Origin: Odobenus rosmarus divergens
Taxonomy: Eukaryota; Chordata; Mammalia; Carnivora; Odobenidae
DNA: 64,000 nt
NCBI RefSeq assembly: GCF_000321225.1
Contig: NW_004451406.1
Span: forward strand, 581,410-645,409
Direction of reading: 5' to 3'
Every line of letters begins with the position of its first letter. The first letter of the stretch is position 1. The notes below the pieces were generated by a model. The model worked only from the letters and a program-made list of their open reading frames with translations, did no database searches and was not told the origin of the DNA. A program made the translations under genes and the position numbers. Positions 35,090 to 46,375 of this stretch are shown here, piece by piece.

Positions 35090-35595
35090 ATATGTTTTAA
35101 ATGCCACCTAAATCATACTAGATTCCCATATGCACATGTATCTTTAATACATTCATTGTCAAGCTTGGAATGAGTGAGAAGGTATTGAAGATGAAGAGTA
35201 AGTAGCCTGAATCTTCGAGGACCACGTTATTATTTGAAGCCATGTAGTGTTGTCAAAATTCTTTATAAAGTAAGGTCTTTCTTAAGGTATACCCATGAGG
35301 CTTATAACCATGTTGAAAAAAACACGTTTTATATTCTTTGAATATGAGGTAATTTGACCATTAAAGCAAAATATTTATATATACTTTACCTAGTAATTAT
35401 CAAATAAGATATTCTCAATTTCTTTTCTTAGTATGTTTTTATATTACTTTAATTAGCATGTGAGAATTATTTGATTATTTAGTGTAAATCATTGCTAGTA
35501 ATTACTCTCGAGAGTTGATTATCATTACAATATCTTTCTTTTAAAGCTGTTTTAGGAAAAAATGACATTTCTGGAACTAGTATTCTCCTTTTAAA
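35090..35595. other. unassigned A+T-rich DNA
   Basis: No feature was recognised. Confidence 0.4.
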
Positions 35596-35609
35596 AAAAT
35601 ATCTTCCTT

Positions 35610-35800
35610 GGGGAGCCTGGGTGGCTCAGTTGGTTGAGCGACTGCCTTCGGCTCAGGTCATGATCCTGGAGTCCCAGGATCGAGTCCCACATCGGGCTCC
35701 CCGCTCAGCAGGGAGTCTGCTTCTCCCTCTGACCCTCTTCCCTCTCGTGCTCTCTATCTCTCATTCTCTCTCTCTCTCAAATAAATAAATAAAATCTTTA
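35610..35800 (+). mobile_element. CAN-SINE, 'gactgcc' subtype
   Basis: Nearly the same as the copies at 5283 and 18372. Flanking A-rich repeats are 'aaaaaaatatcttcctt' and 'aaaatatatatcttctttt'. Confidence 0.95.
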
Positions 35801-35820
35801 AAAAATATATATCTTCTTTT

Positions 35821-36687
35821 GTTGACAATGTAAATTTTATAATTAATCATTTCTCTTTTTTCTTTTGCCCACAAGAAGGTACTGAACCAAATGTGTAGCC
35901 CAATTTTTAGAATTTTATTGGACTCATATCTATGTATTTGCTTAATTCACACTCTTATTCGTCATGATAATGTATCTTTTGCTATGACTTTTTTTACTAT
36001 ATTGAGTGTATTCTAAGAAAACTGTCTCAAATTTTCTGTGAAATGAATCTGCATACAGTTATATTTATGACATATCTAGACAGCTTAAAACAAACAGCAC
36101 AACAATATAAATAACTGTGGAGATAGCAGTGAAGTGTATTAATGGTAAGAGAAATAAAATGAAGCCAGGGATAAAGCACATGCCATAAGGTCCTACATAC
36201 TTGTTAGAATTGGGCCACAAATTTGCTCTGAACTTCTAGCAATCACAGTCAAGGGAGAAAGATCTTCAGCTACATGACTCATAGTGCCCAAAGTTAAGAC
36301 AAAGTTAGGGAAGTTTATTCCCATTTCTAAGACTTCACTGAATCTCATCCCATGAATCCTCATAAGAACTATACATTGTGATGTATAGAACACTATCATC
36401 AACAATGTCCCTGCAATAAATAGCTCCAATTTCTCTTCTCTGGCAAGTACACACAGAGCAGAAATTTTGTGCCACTAATTCAGAGAATCCCATATGGTTT
36501 AGCAGTAAGGTAAAGTGGGCAAGGTTAATTCACTAATGTGAAAGCTGGGAGTCAAATGAAGACTCATGCCTGAATGACAGGCTGCTCTACCTACATATAA
36601 TTAAAGATGGATAACATAAACATCTAAATAAATAAATAAATAAAAAATTCTTAAGTGCAGTGTTAGGAATAAGTATAACATTCTCTC
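35821..36687. other. unassigned DNA
   Basis: No feature was assigned. A 78-codon minus frame (36193-36429) is unrecognised. Confidence 0.4.
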
Positions 36688-36704
36688 TAAAGACTATGCT
36701 TTAG

Positions 36705-36893
36705 GGCGCCTGGGTGGCTCAGTCTGTTAGACGTCTGCCTTCAGCTCGGGTCATGGTCCCAGGGTCCTGGGATAGTCCTATATCGGGTTCCCTGCTCTAC
36801 GGGGAGCCTGCTTCTCCTTCTGCCTCTGCCTCTGCCTCTCTCTCTCTCTCTCTGTCTCTCATGAATAAATAAATAAAATCTTAAAAAAAAAAA
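36705..36893 (+). mobile_element. CAN-SINE, first of a same-site pair
   Basis: Bounded by a perfect 17-base TSD 'taaagactatgctttag' (36688-36704 and 36894-36910). The CT-rich segment contains a 'ctctgc' repeat. The second TSD copy is also the left TSD of the next SINE. Confidence 0.97.
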
Positions 36894-36910
36894 TAAAGAC
36901 TATGCTTTAG

Positions 36911-37103
36911 GGGCACCTGGGTGGCTCAGTCGTTAAGCATCTACCTTGGTCTAGGGTCGTGATCCTGGGGTCCTGGGTTCAAGCCCCACATCGGGTTCCC
37001 TGCTCAGCGGGAAGCCTGTTTCTCCCTTTCCCACGCCCCCGTGCTTGTGTTCCCTCTCTTGCTGTCTCTCTGTCAAAAAATAAGTTAAAAAAAAAAATCT
37101 TGT
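36911..37103 (+). mobile_element. CAN-SINE, second of a same-site pair
   Basis: Bounded by agactatgctttag (36897-36910) and agattatgctttag (37104-37117), with one mismatch. The two SINEs therefore share one target motif present three times. The diverged TSD suggests this copy arrived first. The tail lacks the usual repeated AAAT. Confidence 0.95.
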
Positions 37104-37117
37104 AGATTATGCTTTAG

Positions 37118-37574
37118 TGAGTTCACATGTGCATTGTCTTGCACAGTGGGGACATATCCAATGTATTATTACTCCATATACAGTAGAGTAAGATGTTTTA
37201 TAGTATGGTTTAACCATGATTTGAACTGAACAATGCACTTAATTTTTCTGAATGAATAATGGAACTGATAGCACTTAACTTGCAGGATATTATAAAAATA
37301 AGTGTAATGAGTGCTTGAGAGGCACTGCATATGTACTTTCTGTAAACATTCTCTGCAGTTCATGTACCCATGTAAAGCAATAATATTGACAAATTATTGT
37401 AAGGTTGCTAGAATTCTGTTTAATTACTCAGCTTCTGTATTACAGTGCACATTTATTATGGTTTTAAAATTGCATCTTGGGCTTTAATGCCTTTTAACCA
37501 AGGCATTGTAAGATATAATAAAACTACCAGACTCCAACAGCCATAGAAATCACATATCATATAACACCACTTTT
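37118..37574. other. unassigned A+T-rich DNA
   Basis: No feature was recognised. A weak MIR-like order near 37210-37350 is not convincing. Confidence 0.4.
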
Positions 37575-37591
37575 AAAAGCAAATATGTCTT

Positions 37592-37816
37592 GGGGCGCCT
37601 GGGTGGCTCAGTCGTTGGGCGTCTGCCTTCGGCTCGGGTCATGATCCCGGGGTCCTGGGATCGAGCCCCACATCGAGCCCCGCATCGGGCTCCCTGCTCG
37701 GCGGGAGGCCTGCTTCTCCTTCTCCCTCTGCTGCTCCTCCTGCTTGTGTTCCCTCTCTCGCTGTCTCTCTCTCTGTCAATTAAATACATAAGTAAATAAA
37801 ATCTTAAAAAAAAAAA
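37592..37816 (+). mobile_element. CAN-SINE with perfect TSD and internal duplication
   Basis: The perfect 17-base TSD is 'aaaagcaaatatgtctt' (37575-37591 and 37817-37833), with a long A-run. The 'cgagccccacat' module is doubled (37661-37690), as in the copies at 3303 and 51264. Confidence 0.97.
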
Positions 37817-37833
37817 AAAAGCAAATATGTCTT

Positions 37834-38366
37834 ACTATTGCCTTGCCTGAGTAGACAGTCATATAAATGTATATTTTTGCATGTATTTAAAATTTAAGTA
37901 TATAAAATTTTTACTCCAACTTAAAGCTATCTTTATACTTAGCATAGGAAATGAATTGGTGTGAAAGAATATTGTTCTGTATTGGAGAGGTGCATGCATA
38001 TAAGAGCTTTGAATTGTAGTGATATCACCAGTTACCCAGCATTCGTGAATTTTGAGATATTTTTATAAAGTCTGTTTTGCTTTGATATAACCATTTCTTT
38101 CTCCTGGCTAACAGTGTACAGGCAAGCTCCTTAAGTTTCATTTCATGTGACCAATGAAATAGGAAATAACATGGCTTCAATTAAGATTATATATATTACT
38201 ACCTTAGTTTGATTAGCACTAAGATCTAATCAACTTATATAATCAGGCAGAAGGACAAAATATAACCTAAGTAAAACTCTGCCAGAAGAAAATGCTACTG
38301 TTTCTCTGGATTTCATTTTGGGGAAAGTGTGTGATTTCCCATTATTTGCACTGTAAGAATCTGTAT
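37834..38366. other. unassigned A+T-rich DNA
   Basis: No feature was recognised. Confidence 0.4.
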
Positions 38367-38377
38367 TCCTTAATACT

Positions 38378-38608
38378 CTTTTTTTTTAAGATTTATTTAT
38401 TTATTTTGAGAGAGAGAGAAAGTGTGTACATATGGGGGGAGGGGGAGAGTGGGGGCAGGGGATGAGAGAGAGAGAGAGAGAGAATCTCCAGCAGACTCCC
38501 CACTGAGCATGGAACCTGACTCTGGGTTCCATCTCATAACCCTGAGACCATGACCTGAGCCGAAATCAAGAGTCTGATGCTTAACCAACTGAGCCACCCA
38601 GGTGCCCC
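38378..38608 (-). mobile_element. CAN-SINE, older subtype with expanded GA tract
   Basis: Reverse copy. The TSD 'tccttaatact' is perfect (38367-38377, 38609-38619). 'gccgaaatcaagagtctgatg' places it in the older group. Two GA repeats and a G-rich stretch (38430-38462) lengthen it. Confidence 0.95.
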
Positions 38609-38824
38609 TCCTTAATACTTTTAATATCCAAAGTTTAATAGTCATTGTGTCTATTTGTTGTAAAATTAATGATAAAAAATAGTTTAAAAATATTTCAAAA
38701 GAAATTCAAAGCCATTTTTCTGATAAAGGAAGTTTTTATTATATTTCTATTTATCTTACATTACTTATATTATTACTTATAAGTGCTATGTCATTTCTAG
38801 TGTTATTTCAAATGTGAGTTTTTT

Positions 38825-39016
38825 GGGGCACCTGGGTGGCTCAGTCGTTTAGCATCTGCCTTTGGCTCAGGTCGTGATCCCAGGGTCCTGGGATAGAGTC
38901 CTGTATCTGGCTCCCTGCTCTGCAGGAAGCCTGTTCTCCCTCTCCCCCTGCTTGTGTTCCCTCTCTCACTGTGTCTCTCTCTGTTAAAAATAAATAAATA
39001 AAATCTTTAAGAAAAA
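38825..39016 (+). mobile_element. CAN-SINE
   Basis: Full head and tail. The flanks share 'aaatgtgag' followed by a T-run (left 38811-38824, right 39024-39040). Slightly shortened CT-rich body. Confidence 0.94.
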
Positions 39017-39040
39017 ATTTCTTTAAATGTGAGGGTTTTT

Positions 39041-39587
39041 TTTATAACAGTTCTTGAGAATCATCTTCAATACAGTTGAAGAATTCTTATATTTTTATAT
39101 AATGCAATTTATTAGGGAAGTAAAAGTCATTAAAATTTTTAATTTGAAAGAAAACTAGGGCTCAGCTTTATATCAGAAGAATACATCCTTTGGAAATTTT
39201 TCTTTTACATTTTAATAAACTGAATTTGTAAATGTCTTATATTTATCTCTTCCATAATTAACATATTTAATCTGGTTTTAGTCTTGAGGAACTCAACTAG
39301 TAAAATCAGTAATTCTGACTCCAAACAAAAATTGATACAGAAATCTGTTTAAAGCTTAGAAAATTTTTAATTACTTCAATGAGATTTTGACACTTAACTT
39401 TTGTTCCCAAGAAAGATAAATATCAACTGTAATTGTGTGAAGGATTATCAACATTCTATTGCCAAAGTCTGGAATGGTCACAGAGGGTTTGTGAATATGG
39501 CATTGAAAAAATACTGGTCACAGAAAGCCTCAGGAAGAAAAAAGATTATGTCTCAACTTGAGTTCATTGAAATAAGTACTGTTCCAA
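39041..39587. other. unassigned A+T-rich DNA
   Basis: No feature was recognised. A 70-codon frame at 39401 runs into the SINE. Confidence 0.4.
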
Positions 39588-39606
39588 CAGTCTATACTTT
39601 TTTTTT

Positions 39607-39992
39607 CTTTTGAGAGAGGGAGAGTGTGTGAGAGCTAGGGGAGGGGCAGAGAGAGAGGGAGAGAATCTTAAGCAAGCTCCAAGCTCAGTGCAGAGCTGGA
39701 CATGGGACTCCAACTCACAATCTTGAGATCATGACCTGAGCCAAAATCAAGACTCAGATGGGGCGCCTGGGTGGCTCAGTCATTAGGCGGCCTGCCTTCA
39801 ATTGAGGTAATGATCCCAGGGTCCTGGGATCCAGCCCTGCACTGGGCTCTCTGCTAGGCGGGAAGCCTGCTTCTCCCTCTTCCACTCCCCCTGCTTGTGT
39901 TCCTTCTCTTGCTATCTCTCTATCAAATAAATAAAATCTTTTTTAAAAAAAAAAAAAGTGATGCTTAACCGACTGAGCCACCCAGGTGCCCC
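39607..39992 (-). mobile_element. CAN-SINE, older subtype, split by another SINE
   Basis: The left part runs to 39760 and the right part ('gcttaaccgactgagccacc') begins about 39963. The target-site repeat 'cagtctatacttt' flanks the whole structure (39588 and 39993). The inner SINE separates 'cagatg' from 'cttaacc', which are adjacent in intact copies such as the one at 38378. Confidence 0.95.
39761..39956 (+). mobile_element. CAN-SINE inserted into another SINE
   Basis: Full plus-sense head 'gggcgcctgggtggctcag', body and an A-run tail. The surrounding sequence is the minus-sense SINE of the preceding entry. Its TSD is short and imperfect ('cagatg' against 'gtgatg'). Confidence 0.95.
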
Positions 39993-40014
39993 CAGTCTAT
40001 ACTTTTTTTTTTTT

Positions 40015-40664
40015 AAAGTAATACTTAGTTTATCTTTAAAATTAAATGATCTCAACTAAAATCTACTCTGTAATGTACTGCTAGACTCAATTTTCTAATA
40101 CATCACTCTCGGTTGGCCAAGCCTTTGGAAAAGAACCTGTAATATCTCCCAAATAATCATTTTAGCATCTTCTATTTTTAGTAGGTGAGATTCCTCATTG
40201 TCCCACTAACAAACTTATATTTTATTTAAGTAATATATTCTGAGTGAATAGTGTGTTCCAGAAAGATACAAAGGGGTGGGTCTTGTAGGATTGTATTAAC
40301 CATATTAAAGACTATGTACACTAAGTGTATATCCTAAGTGCACTTAGAGTCTATGAACTTTGTTTTGAGGGAAGTGATAAAATCTGCATTTTAGAATGGT
40401 CTTTCTGATTAAATGGGGAAAAATTATTTGAAGGAGGGTGAATCTGTTTAAGTTGCTGTTTATTATATGATTCATTATTCATCTCATCTCATCTCATCTC
40501 TGTCTAGTTTTCTGTTAAATATATTCATTGTATTCCCAATTTAATATCAAATAGCTTTAGAATATATATACAGTTATTTTTGCAGATTCCCTTCTCTATC
40601 AAGTATCTTCATCTTTTATTTATTTGAGCCATCTTTCCATGTATTTTACTTACCATAGTCATCG
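40015..40664. other. unassigned DNA
   Basis: It includes a pentanucleotide microsatellite (CATCT)4 at 40480-40500. Otherwise no feature was recognised. Confidence 0.4.
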
Positions 40665-40680
40665 TACTTATTTTAGAATC

Positions 40681-40880
40681 TTTTTTTTAAAGATTTATTT
40701 ATTTATTTAGAGACAGAGAGTGAGAGAGAGAGCACAATGGTGGGGAGGGGCAGAGGGAAAGGGAGAGGCAGACGCCCTGCTGAGCAGAGAGCCTGATTAG
40801 GGGCTCGATCCCAGGACCCTGGAATCATGACCTGAGCCAAAGGCAGACGCTTAACTGATCGAGTCACCCAGGTGCCCCTA
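40681..40880 (-). mobile_element. CAN-SINE
   Basis: Reverse copy. The TSD is 'tacttattttagaat' (40665-40679) against 'tacttattttaaaat' (40881-40895), one mismatch. Confidence 0.95.
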
Positions 40881-40895
40881 TACTTATTTTAAAAT

Positions 40896-41951
40896 ATTTG
40901 TATGCAAACTCCTAAGTCTGGATTATTTGTGTGTCTCCTTTTATTTTTAATCTTGATTATCAGTCATATTTTCTTGCCTCTTTGCAAATTTAGTTTTTAT
41001 TTTTTGTTGTTGTGGTTGTTTTTGGATGCTAGACATTTATAAATAACCACAAGAATCCATAAGATATTATCTTCTTTCAGAGTAGGTGATTTCTTTATAC
41101 AAATTAAGCTGGGTCAGATGTAGGTTGTAATTTAGTAAGTCACAGTTTATCTGTGATTTCACCCCTTTTCTCTGAAAATAGTCTTCCTATGATTTTGATT
41201 GTGTGTCTGGTTAAATATCTGATTTTTCAGCATTAAAGACATTGGATTACGCAGTCCTTTGGGTGAGGCAGCTTTTCCCTGCAGTTTTCCAGCCTACCTA
41301 TCTAACTTCCTACACTGTGGTAGCTTCAAAATATGGCGTATGCCTTAACTGGATAACTGGCCATGTTCTCCAACTCCAATCCCTTCTCCCAATAGATCTT
41401 TGTTTTTTAAACACCATGAAACTCTAGAAGATTTCATTTTACCTTTACAAGATTTTGGAATAAATCAGTGACCTTCTACATAATCTCAGAACCTAGCAAA
41501 TAAATATTCTTTGGGCAAACCAGACATATATTTGAGGATTCTCAATTTCCAATGCTTTTCACTTCACTTGCTCTCTTTCACAAAATGTTTTCGGATTTTC
41601 TCTACCCCAGAATAGGCTCTCAAGTCCAAGTCAGACTATCAGTCTATACCAAGGATTAACACATATCCTCAGGAAGGAAAAAGATGGATGGTGGTAGTCA
41701 GCATTATCATTTTACCTCAGAAAGTCTTTTCTGTTTTTTAAATTTCATTTATTCTATTCCTCATTCCTTCCATAGCCCTTGAGTGCTTTCTAAAATGTGG
41801 GATGTTTTAAACTTAGTTGGCTTTTTCCAGTTGTTTTAGCTAGGTCATTGGCCTGCAGTAATCCATTTTACCTCAAAGTAGAATACCCAAGAGTCATGGG
41901 TTTAATGGCCAAATAGGGAATAGTAACAAAGACATAAGAAGGGAGAGGCCT

Positions 41952-41987
<36 letters not shown>

Positions 41988-42425
41988 ACACACACTCACT
42001 CACAAATCCTGCATACTTTCACTGTAAAGATACATTAAAATATAGGCATCAAAGGGAGATGCCAATGTTTTCCCCTGTCTTAGTGTGCTTTAGGGGGTGT
42101 CAAACTTTTGGTTAAATCTGTTTAACCAACCAGATTGTTCCTGGATTAATAATGTGTTTAGCAGAAGAAAAAACAAACTTAAATTATCCTCTTTATTTGA
42201 AGGATAAGATACTAGACGTCATGGCATGGGAGATATCACGATTACCAAAATTATCACCAGCGGTGGTATGAGGTACAGATGAAAAACAAGATATTGGGTG
42301 ATCAAGGAGCTTTGATACTTAGTTGCTTTGGTGAAATGGTAATTACAAAGATGGCGGCATGTTGTGGTAACATCTGATAACACTGGAAAATTTACATGGG
42401 GAAATTAAAAAGCAAAGTCTAAAAA
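40896..42425. other. unassigned DNA
   Basis: No gene or repeat family was assigned apart from the (CA)n array listed separately. Confidence 0.4.
41953..41998. repeat. (CA)n microsatellite
   Basis: About 20 CA units with one TA interruption and a CACT end. Confidence 0.97.
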
Positions 42426-42429
42426 TTAA

Positions 42430-42715
42430 AAAAAATTTTACTGAATTGCTATGGAGTCATTGACAGAATATATCTTTAATGGAATAAGGAAGCCATGATA
42501 TAAAGAATATATAGTGTATGCCATCATTTGCTTAAGTAAAAGTAAATATATATGTATTTTCTTATTTTTGTAAAAATAAATAATGGACTAAAAACTAGTC
42601 AAATTGATTATCTATGGTGGATGGAAGTGATATGAAACTGGTAGGACAGGAAATGAAACTTTTTTGCCTGCACCTTTTGTTTTATATATTTAAAATATAA
42701 ACTTAATTCAGTAAA
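42430..42715 (+). mobile_element. possible old LINE-1 3' end
   Basis: 'gatataaagaatatatagtgt', 'ccatcatttgcttaagtaaaa' and 'ggactaaaaactagtc', followed by 'gaaatgaaactttttt', resembles the 3'UTR of some L1M subfamilies. Low certainty. Confidence 0.4.
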
Positions 42716-42719
42716 GATT

Positions 42720-44219
42720 CAAGTTTCTAGATGCCATTGTCCCAGTGCAGTATAGCTGGGAAGAGAAAGAACGAGAGCATGGGGGAATATTGCTTAATGG
42801 GCAGGGAGGGAAAGATAATCCCATCATGGAGAAAAGGAGACCAGCAAAAAATCAGACATTGACCTACCTTCTATGGTGGAAATCAAGGGAGTAAGGGTAC
42901 TTTCCATTCAGTGCCAGAGGGAGGGAAAACAATAAACACTAGGATGATCCGTTAGATTTGGCAATTAGGAAATAATTAGCTAAAAAATAGAAAGGAATTG
43001 GGGGGTGGGCAAATGGGGAAGGAAAAGCTATAAATCAAATAAGGAGCTCAGGATGTTCCTCAAAGGCAAGGGTTCCTTCACCATTTGCTTAAGGCTCTGT
43101 CCAAGATTAATACATTTGATGAACTGGTTTAATTGAATTTTTCAATGTTAATACAAGAATAGGAGAGAAAAGTAAAGTAAAATAAAACAAAACCAGCAAA
43201 ACAAAAATGAAAAAAAAAAACACAAGAAACCCTCAGATGATAGTTTAATCTCTTAACGACAGGATTTGTTTCTGTTTTTCTTTGTTTCTGTGTTCAAATC
43301 TGAGTCTTTTGCAGGGAAGCATGAACAGGGCTAGAACGATTCTCTAAAGGCCCTACACTGGAAATCCTTTCAGGACGTTTTAGTCATTTTTCCATACACA
43401 GTATGCTTTGCCTCTGAGCCCACTGTTTGAAATGTCTATTGCTCTTCAGGTCACAGAGGAGCAAATCTTTCAAAATGGCCATGCTGGCTTAACCTGTGGA
43501 GAGGAAAGTCAACATACAAGAAGTTCAATTACCGTGAATTTAAAACAACAACAAAAAAAATGTCTTTCTGAAGTTATAGTTATGTTCAACTAGAATGTGT
43601 CCACATTTCAAAAATGGCATTTTTCTGTTTTAAATTTGCCATCATTGCTATCCTGCAGCTCTCCCAGGAGCTGAGCTAGTGCTACCAATTGCATTGCTCT
43701 ACTGTGCTGTGACCAGAAAGTCAAGGTGACTTCACATGGGCTTTCCATATGTAGAGCCACACCTGGACAAAGAAAGATCTCTTCGTATATGATCCCCCAA
43801 ATAAAGGCTGTTGATGAGGATATAAAGAAAATAGATGATAGAGCGATACATGCATACATAAATACACATATAGATGGACAGACAGGAGGGAGAGGGAATT
43901 AATACTATTTGAAGCCCTCATAGGAGCGGAAACTATGAGGGTTTTTTGGTATGAGGCAAAATCTAACCCTAAAAACAAGAAGTCATATTCCTATTGGAGC
44001 TTAAGCATGGTCCCTATACTTGGGACATTTCAAGAAACAATAGAATCTCTAGTTCCTAGTGCCATCATCCCAAACAAGTTTATAGTTCTGGACCTAATCT
44101 TTAGCATTGCCAAAGATCCTAAGAGTAGCTCAGTGATGTTCACAGAAAGAAGCCTAAGTACAAAAGAGAAAACATTTTGGCCTGAATGTCAGTCATTTTG
44201 TGCTGGTTTTTTTATAGTT
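42720..44219. other. unassigned DNA
   Basis: No feature was assigned. Frames of 83-99 codons at 43608-44234 are unrecognised. Confidence 0.4.
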
Positions 44220-44234
44220 AGAATGCCCATATAA

Positions 44235-44434
44235 TGGGGCGCCTGGGTGGCTCAGTCATTAAGCGTCTGCCTTTGGCTCAGGTCATGATCCCGGGGTCCT
44301 GGGATCAAGCCCCGCATCAGGCTCCCTGCTCGGCGGGGAGCCTGTTTCTCCCTCTTCCACTCCCCCTGCTTGTGTTCCGTCTCTTGCTGTGTCTCTATTT
44401 GTCAAATAAATAAATAAAATCTTTAAAAAAAAAA
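44235..44434 (+). mobile_element. CAN-SINE with perfect TSD
   Basis: The perfect 15-base TSD is 'agaatgcccatataa' (44220-44234, 44435-44449), with a full-length body and an unbroken A-run. It looks comparatively recent. Confidence 0.97.
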
Positions 44435-44449
44435 AGAATGCCCATATAA

Positions 44450-46370
44450 CTTATCTCCCAAATTGAGCCACTTTTGAGAAAGAATGAGCTGGAGGGAACA
44501 CATCCTAAAATAGGCAGGATTCTGGAAAGACAAAGATAAACCAGAAGTGTCCTAGGTAAAGCAGAATATATAGTTACCAATCTGTAGTCTGTGATCTGTG
44601 CACACAAACTTAATTGGGGAAAGTCTTAAAAAATTTAATTTTCTGTTTTACCACACCTAGAGGTGGTTTGGTGATTGGGTAGAAATCTACCTGTATCTAT
44701 GGTTCATATTTTCAGTGTCATTTAAGATTTTTAGTATCTTGTGGAGCTTATTTATTCATTCTTGTGGCAATTCAAACAACAACATCTTGAAAACAAAACT
44801 TTTCAAATTCTTCTGATTTCCATTTCTTCTTTGAGCCGCCAGTATATTTTGTGAGCATACATCTTAAATTGTAACTCATGGTAGCTATAGCCCCTGCCTC
44901 TTTCAGAGGAAGAATTACTTAGACCATTAAAGTGTCTGTCTGTGATAAGGATTCTTTTTGTCCCTAAATTTATTCCAAAGGAAGTATCTCCATCAATAGA
45001 TTAGTGAAATTAAACGTTTTAAAATGTGCCTTAAGTCTGTATCCCTGGAGTCCAAGGAAGGACGTCATTATGGCATAAACCTTTCAAGAGAATACCTTTG
45101 TCTGAAAGCTTGAATTTGACAGGATATTAAGTAGTAGATCTTTCTGATAGACTTTTATTTTTGTTTTTCTTTTGCTTTCTGCCCCATTTCTTCTTTTCTC
45201 TTTTTCTCCTGTCCTCCCTTTGTTTAATCTGTCTTTCCTATTCTGGTAATACCTGTTTTTCCTCCTACTTAGTATTATATCACCTTGAAGTTCTCTCAGT
45301 AGTGCTTTGAATATATCATTTGATTTTCTCTGTATTTTTTTCTCAAAACTGCTAAATTTCTTTGGTTTGTCTGTCCATATCCCAAGAAATATTAATTGAT
45401 TGTGTGTTATTGAGTCTCTTTCTCCAAAATTGAGAGGTGTATCTCAGTAGTTTCCTAGATTCCAGCTCCTTCTTGAAGAGCAATATTATAATGAGCTCTA
45501 AGATACTGTCTCTTTCCTTCTTTCAATTGTAATCTGGCCTCTGCCATTGTAAAAGTCAGGACCACCATAGAAAATAGGTATCAGGCTCAAATTAGGATAA
45601 TGCAATAATAATTAACAAGGCACTATCTACAACACTTTGGGCACAAAGTATACCACAAGGGACAGTGCAGTACCCCAGGACTAGTAATGGTGAACAGTTA
45701 ACCACATTTAAACCTAAGTGGATGAGGAGACAGAGTGATTAATAGAAATTAGAAAAATAAACTGGTGCTGCTAATACCCCAAGCCCAGATGGATAAAGGC
45801 AGGGAGCAGTTACCTAAACCCAACAGAATCATATAGAAAGGACCAACTTTAAAGAGAGCCAAACTGTGACCTTCAGCAAAAGGATAGAGCCAAACTAATG
45901 AGAGCAAAAGAGAAGAAATCAGGATGGATACATCCCAGTATTGCTCAGTAATCATTCTCCTTCCCTTTGCTCTCTCTGCAGGGCTCACTGTTGACTGAAT
46001 CAGACCTGAAGCCAGATGACATGGGAGCCCTTTCATATAGGCCATACATGTTAGTTTCCCAAGACAGAGAGCAAAAGGGAAAAAGGTAGAAAGTAGTTCT
46101 GAGGGAAGATAATTGCAACGATCTATGCGCCTTACCCTTCAGTAGCTACTCTCTCCTTCGTGTAGGGAAACATTTGTGTCACAATCACAGACGATTCATA
46201 AATTACCATCAGGATATGACACCATCTCAGGTTGATAAGCAAATGTATTATACTAAAAAAAAAACTGAAATGTAGAGCATTTGTCACAGCAGGTATTCTC
46301 ACTTTCTTTTATAAAAAGCATGTCCTCTGGTCAAAGGCACTATTACAAGAAATGCCATGGCTGTATATAA
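44450..46370. other. unassigned DNA, possibly ERV-related at its right end
   Basis: 44450-45560 holds nothing recognised. 45560-46370 lies directly downstream, in minus sense, of the ERV-L integrase remnant. It could contain the rest of pol or an LTR, but I cannot identify LTR ends. A 98-codon minus frame (45749-46045) is unrecognised. Confidence 0.35.
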
Positions 46371-46375
46371 AGCAT

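Noticed and set aside
36837..36860. CT-rich stretches as promoters or CRISPR-like arrays
   Set aside because: They are the CT-rich middle of SINEs. No repeat-spacer pattern exists anywhere in the window.
45749..46045. 98-codon minus frame as a possible retroviral envelope or gene
   Set aside because: No recognisable motif. ERV-L elements usually lack an envelope gene, and the context is only decayed DNA.
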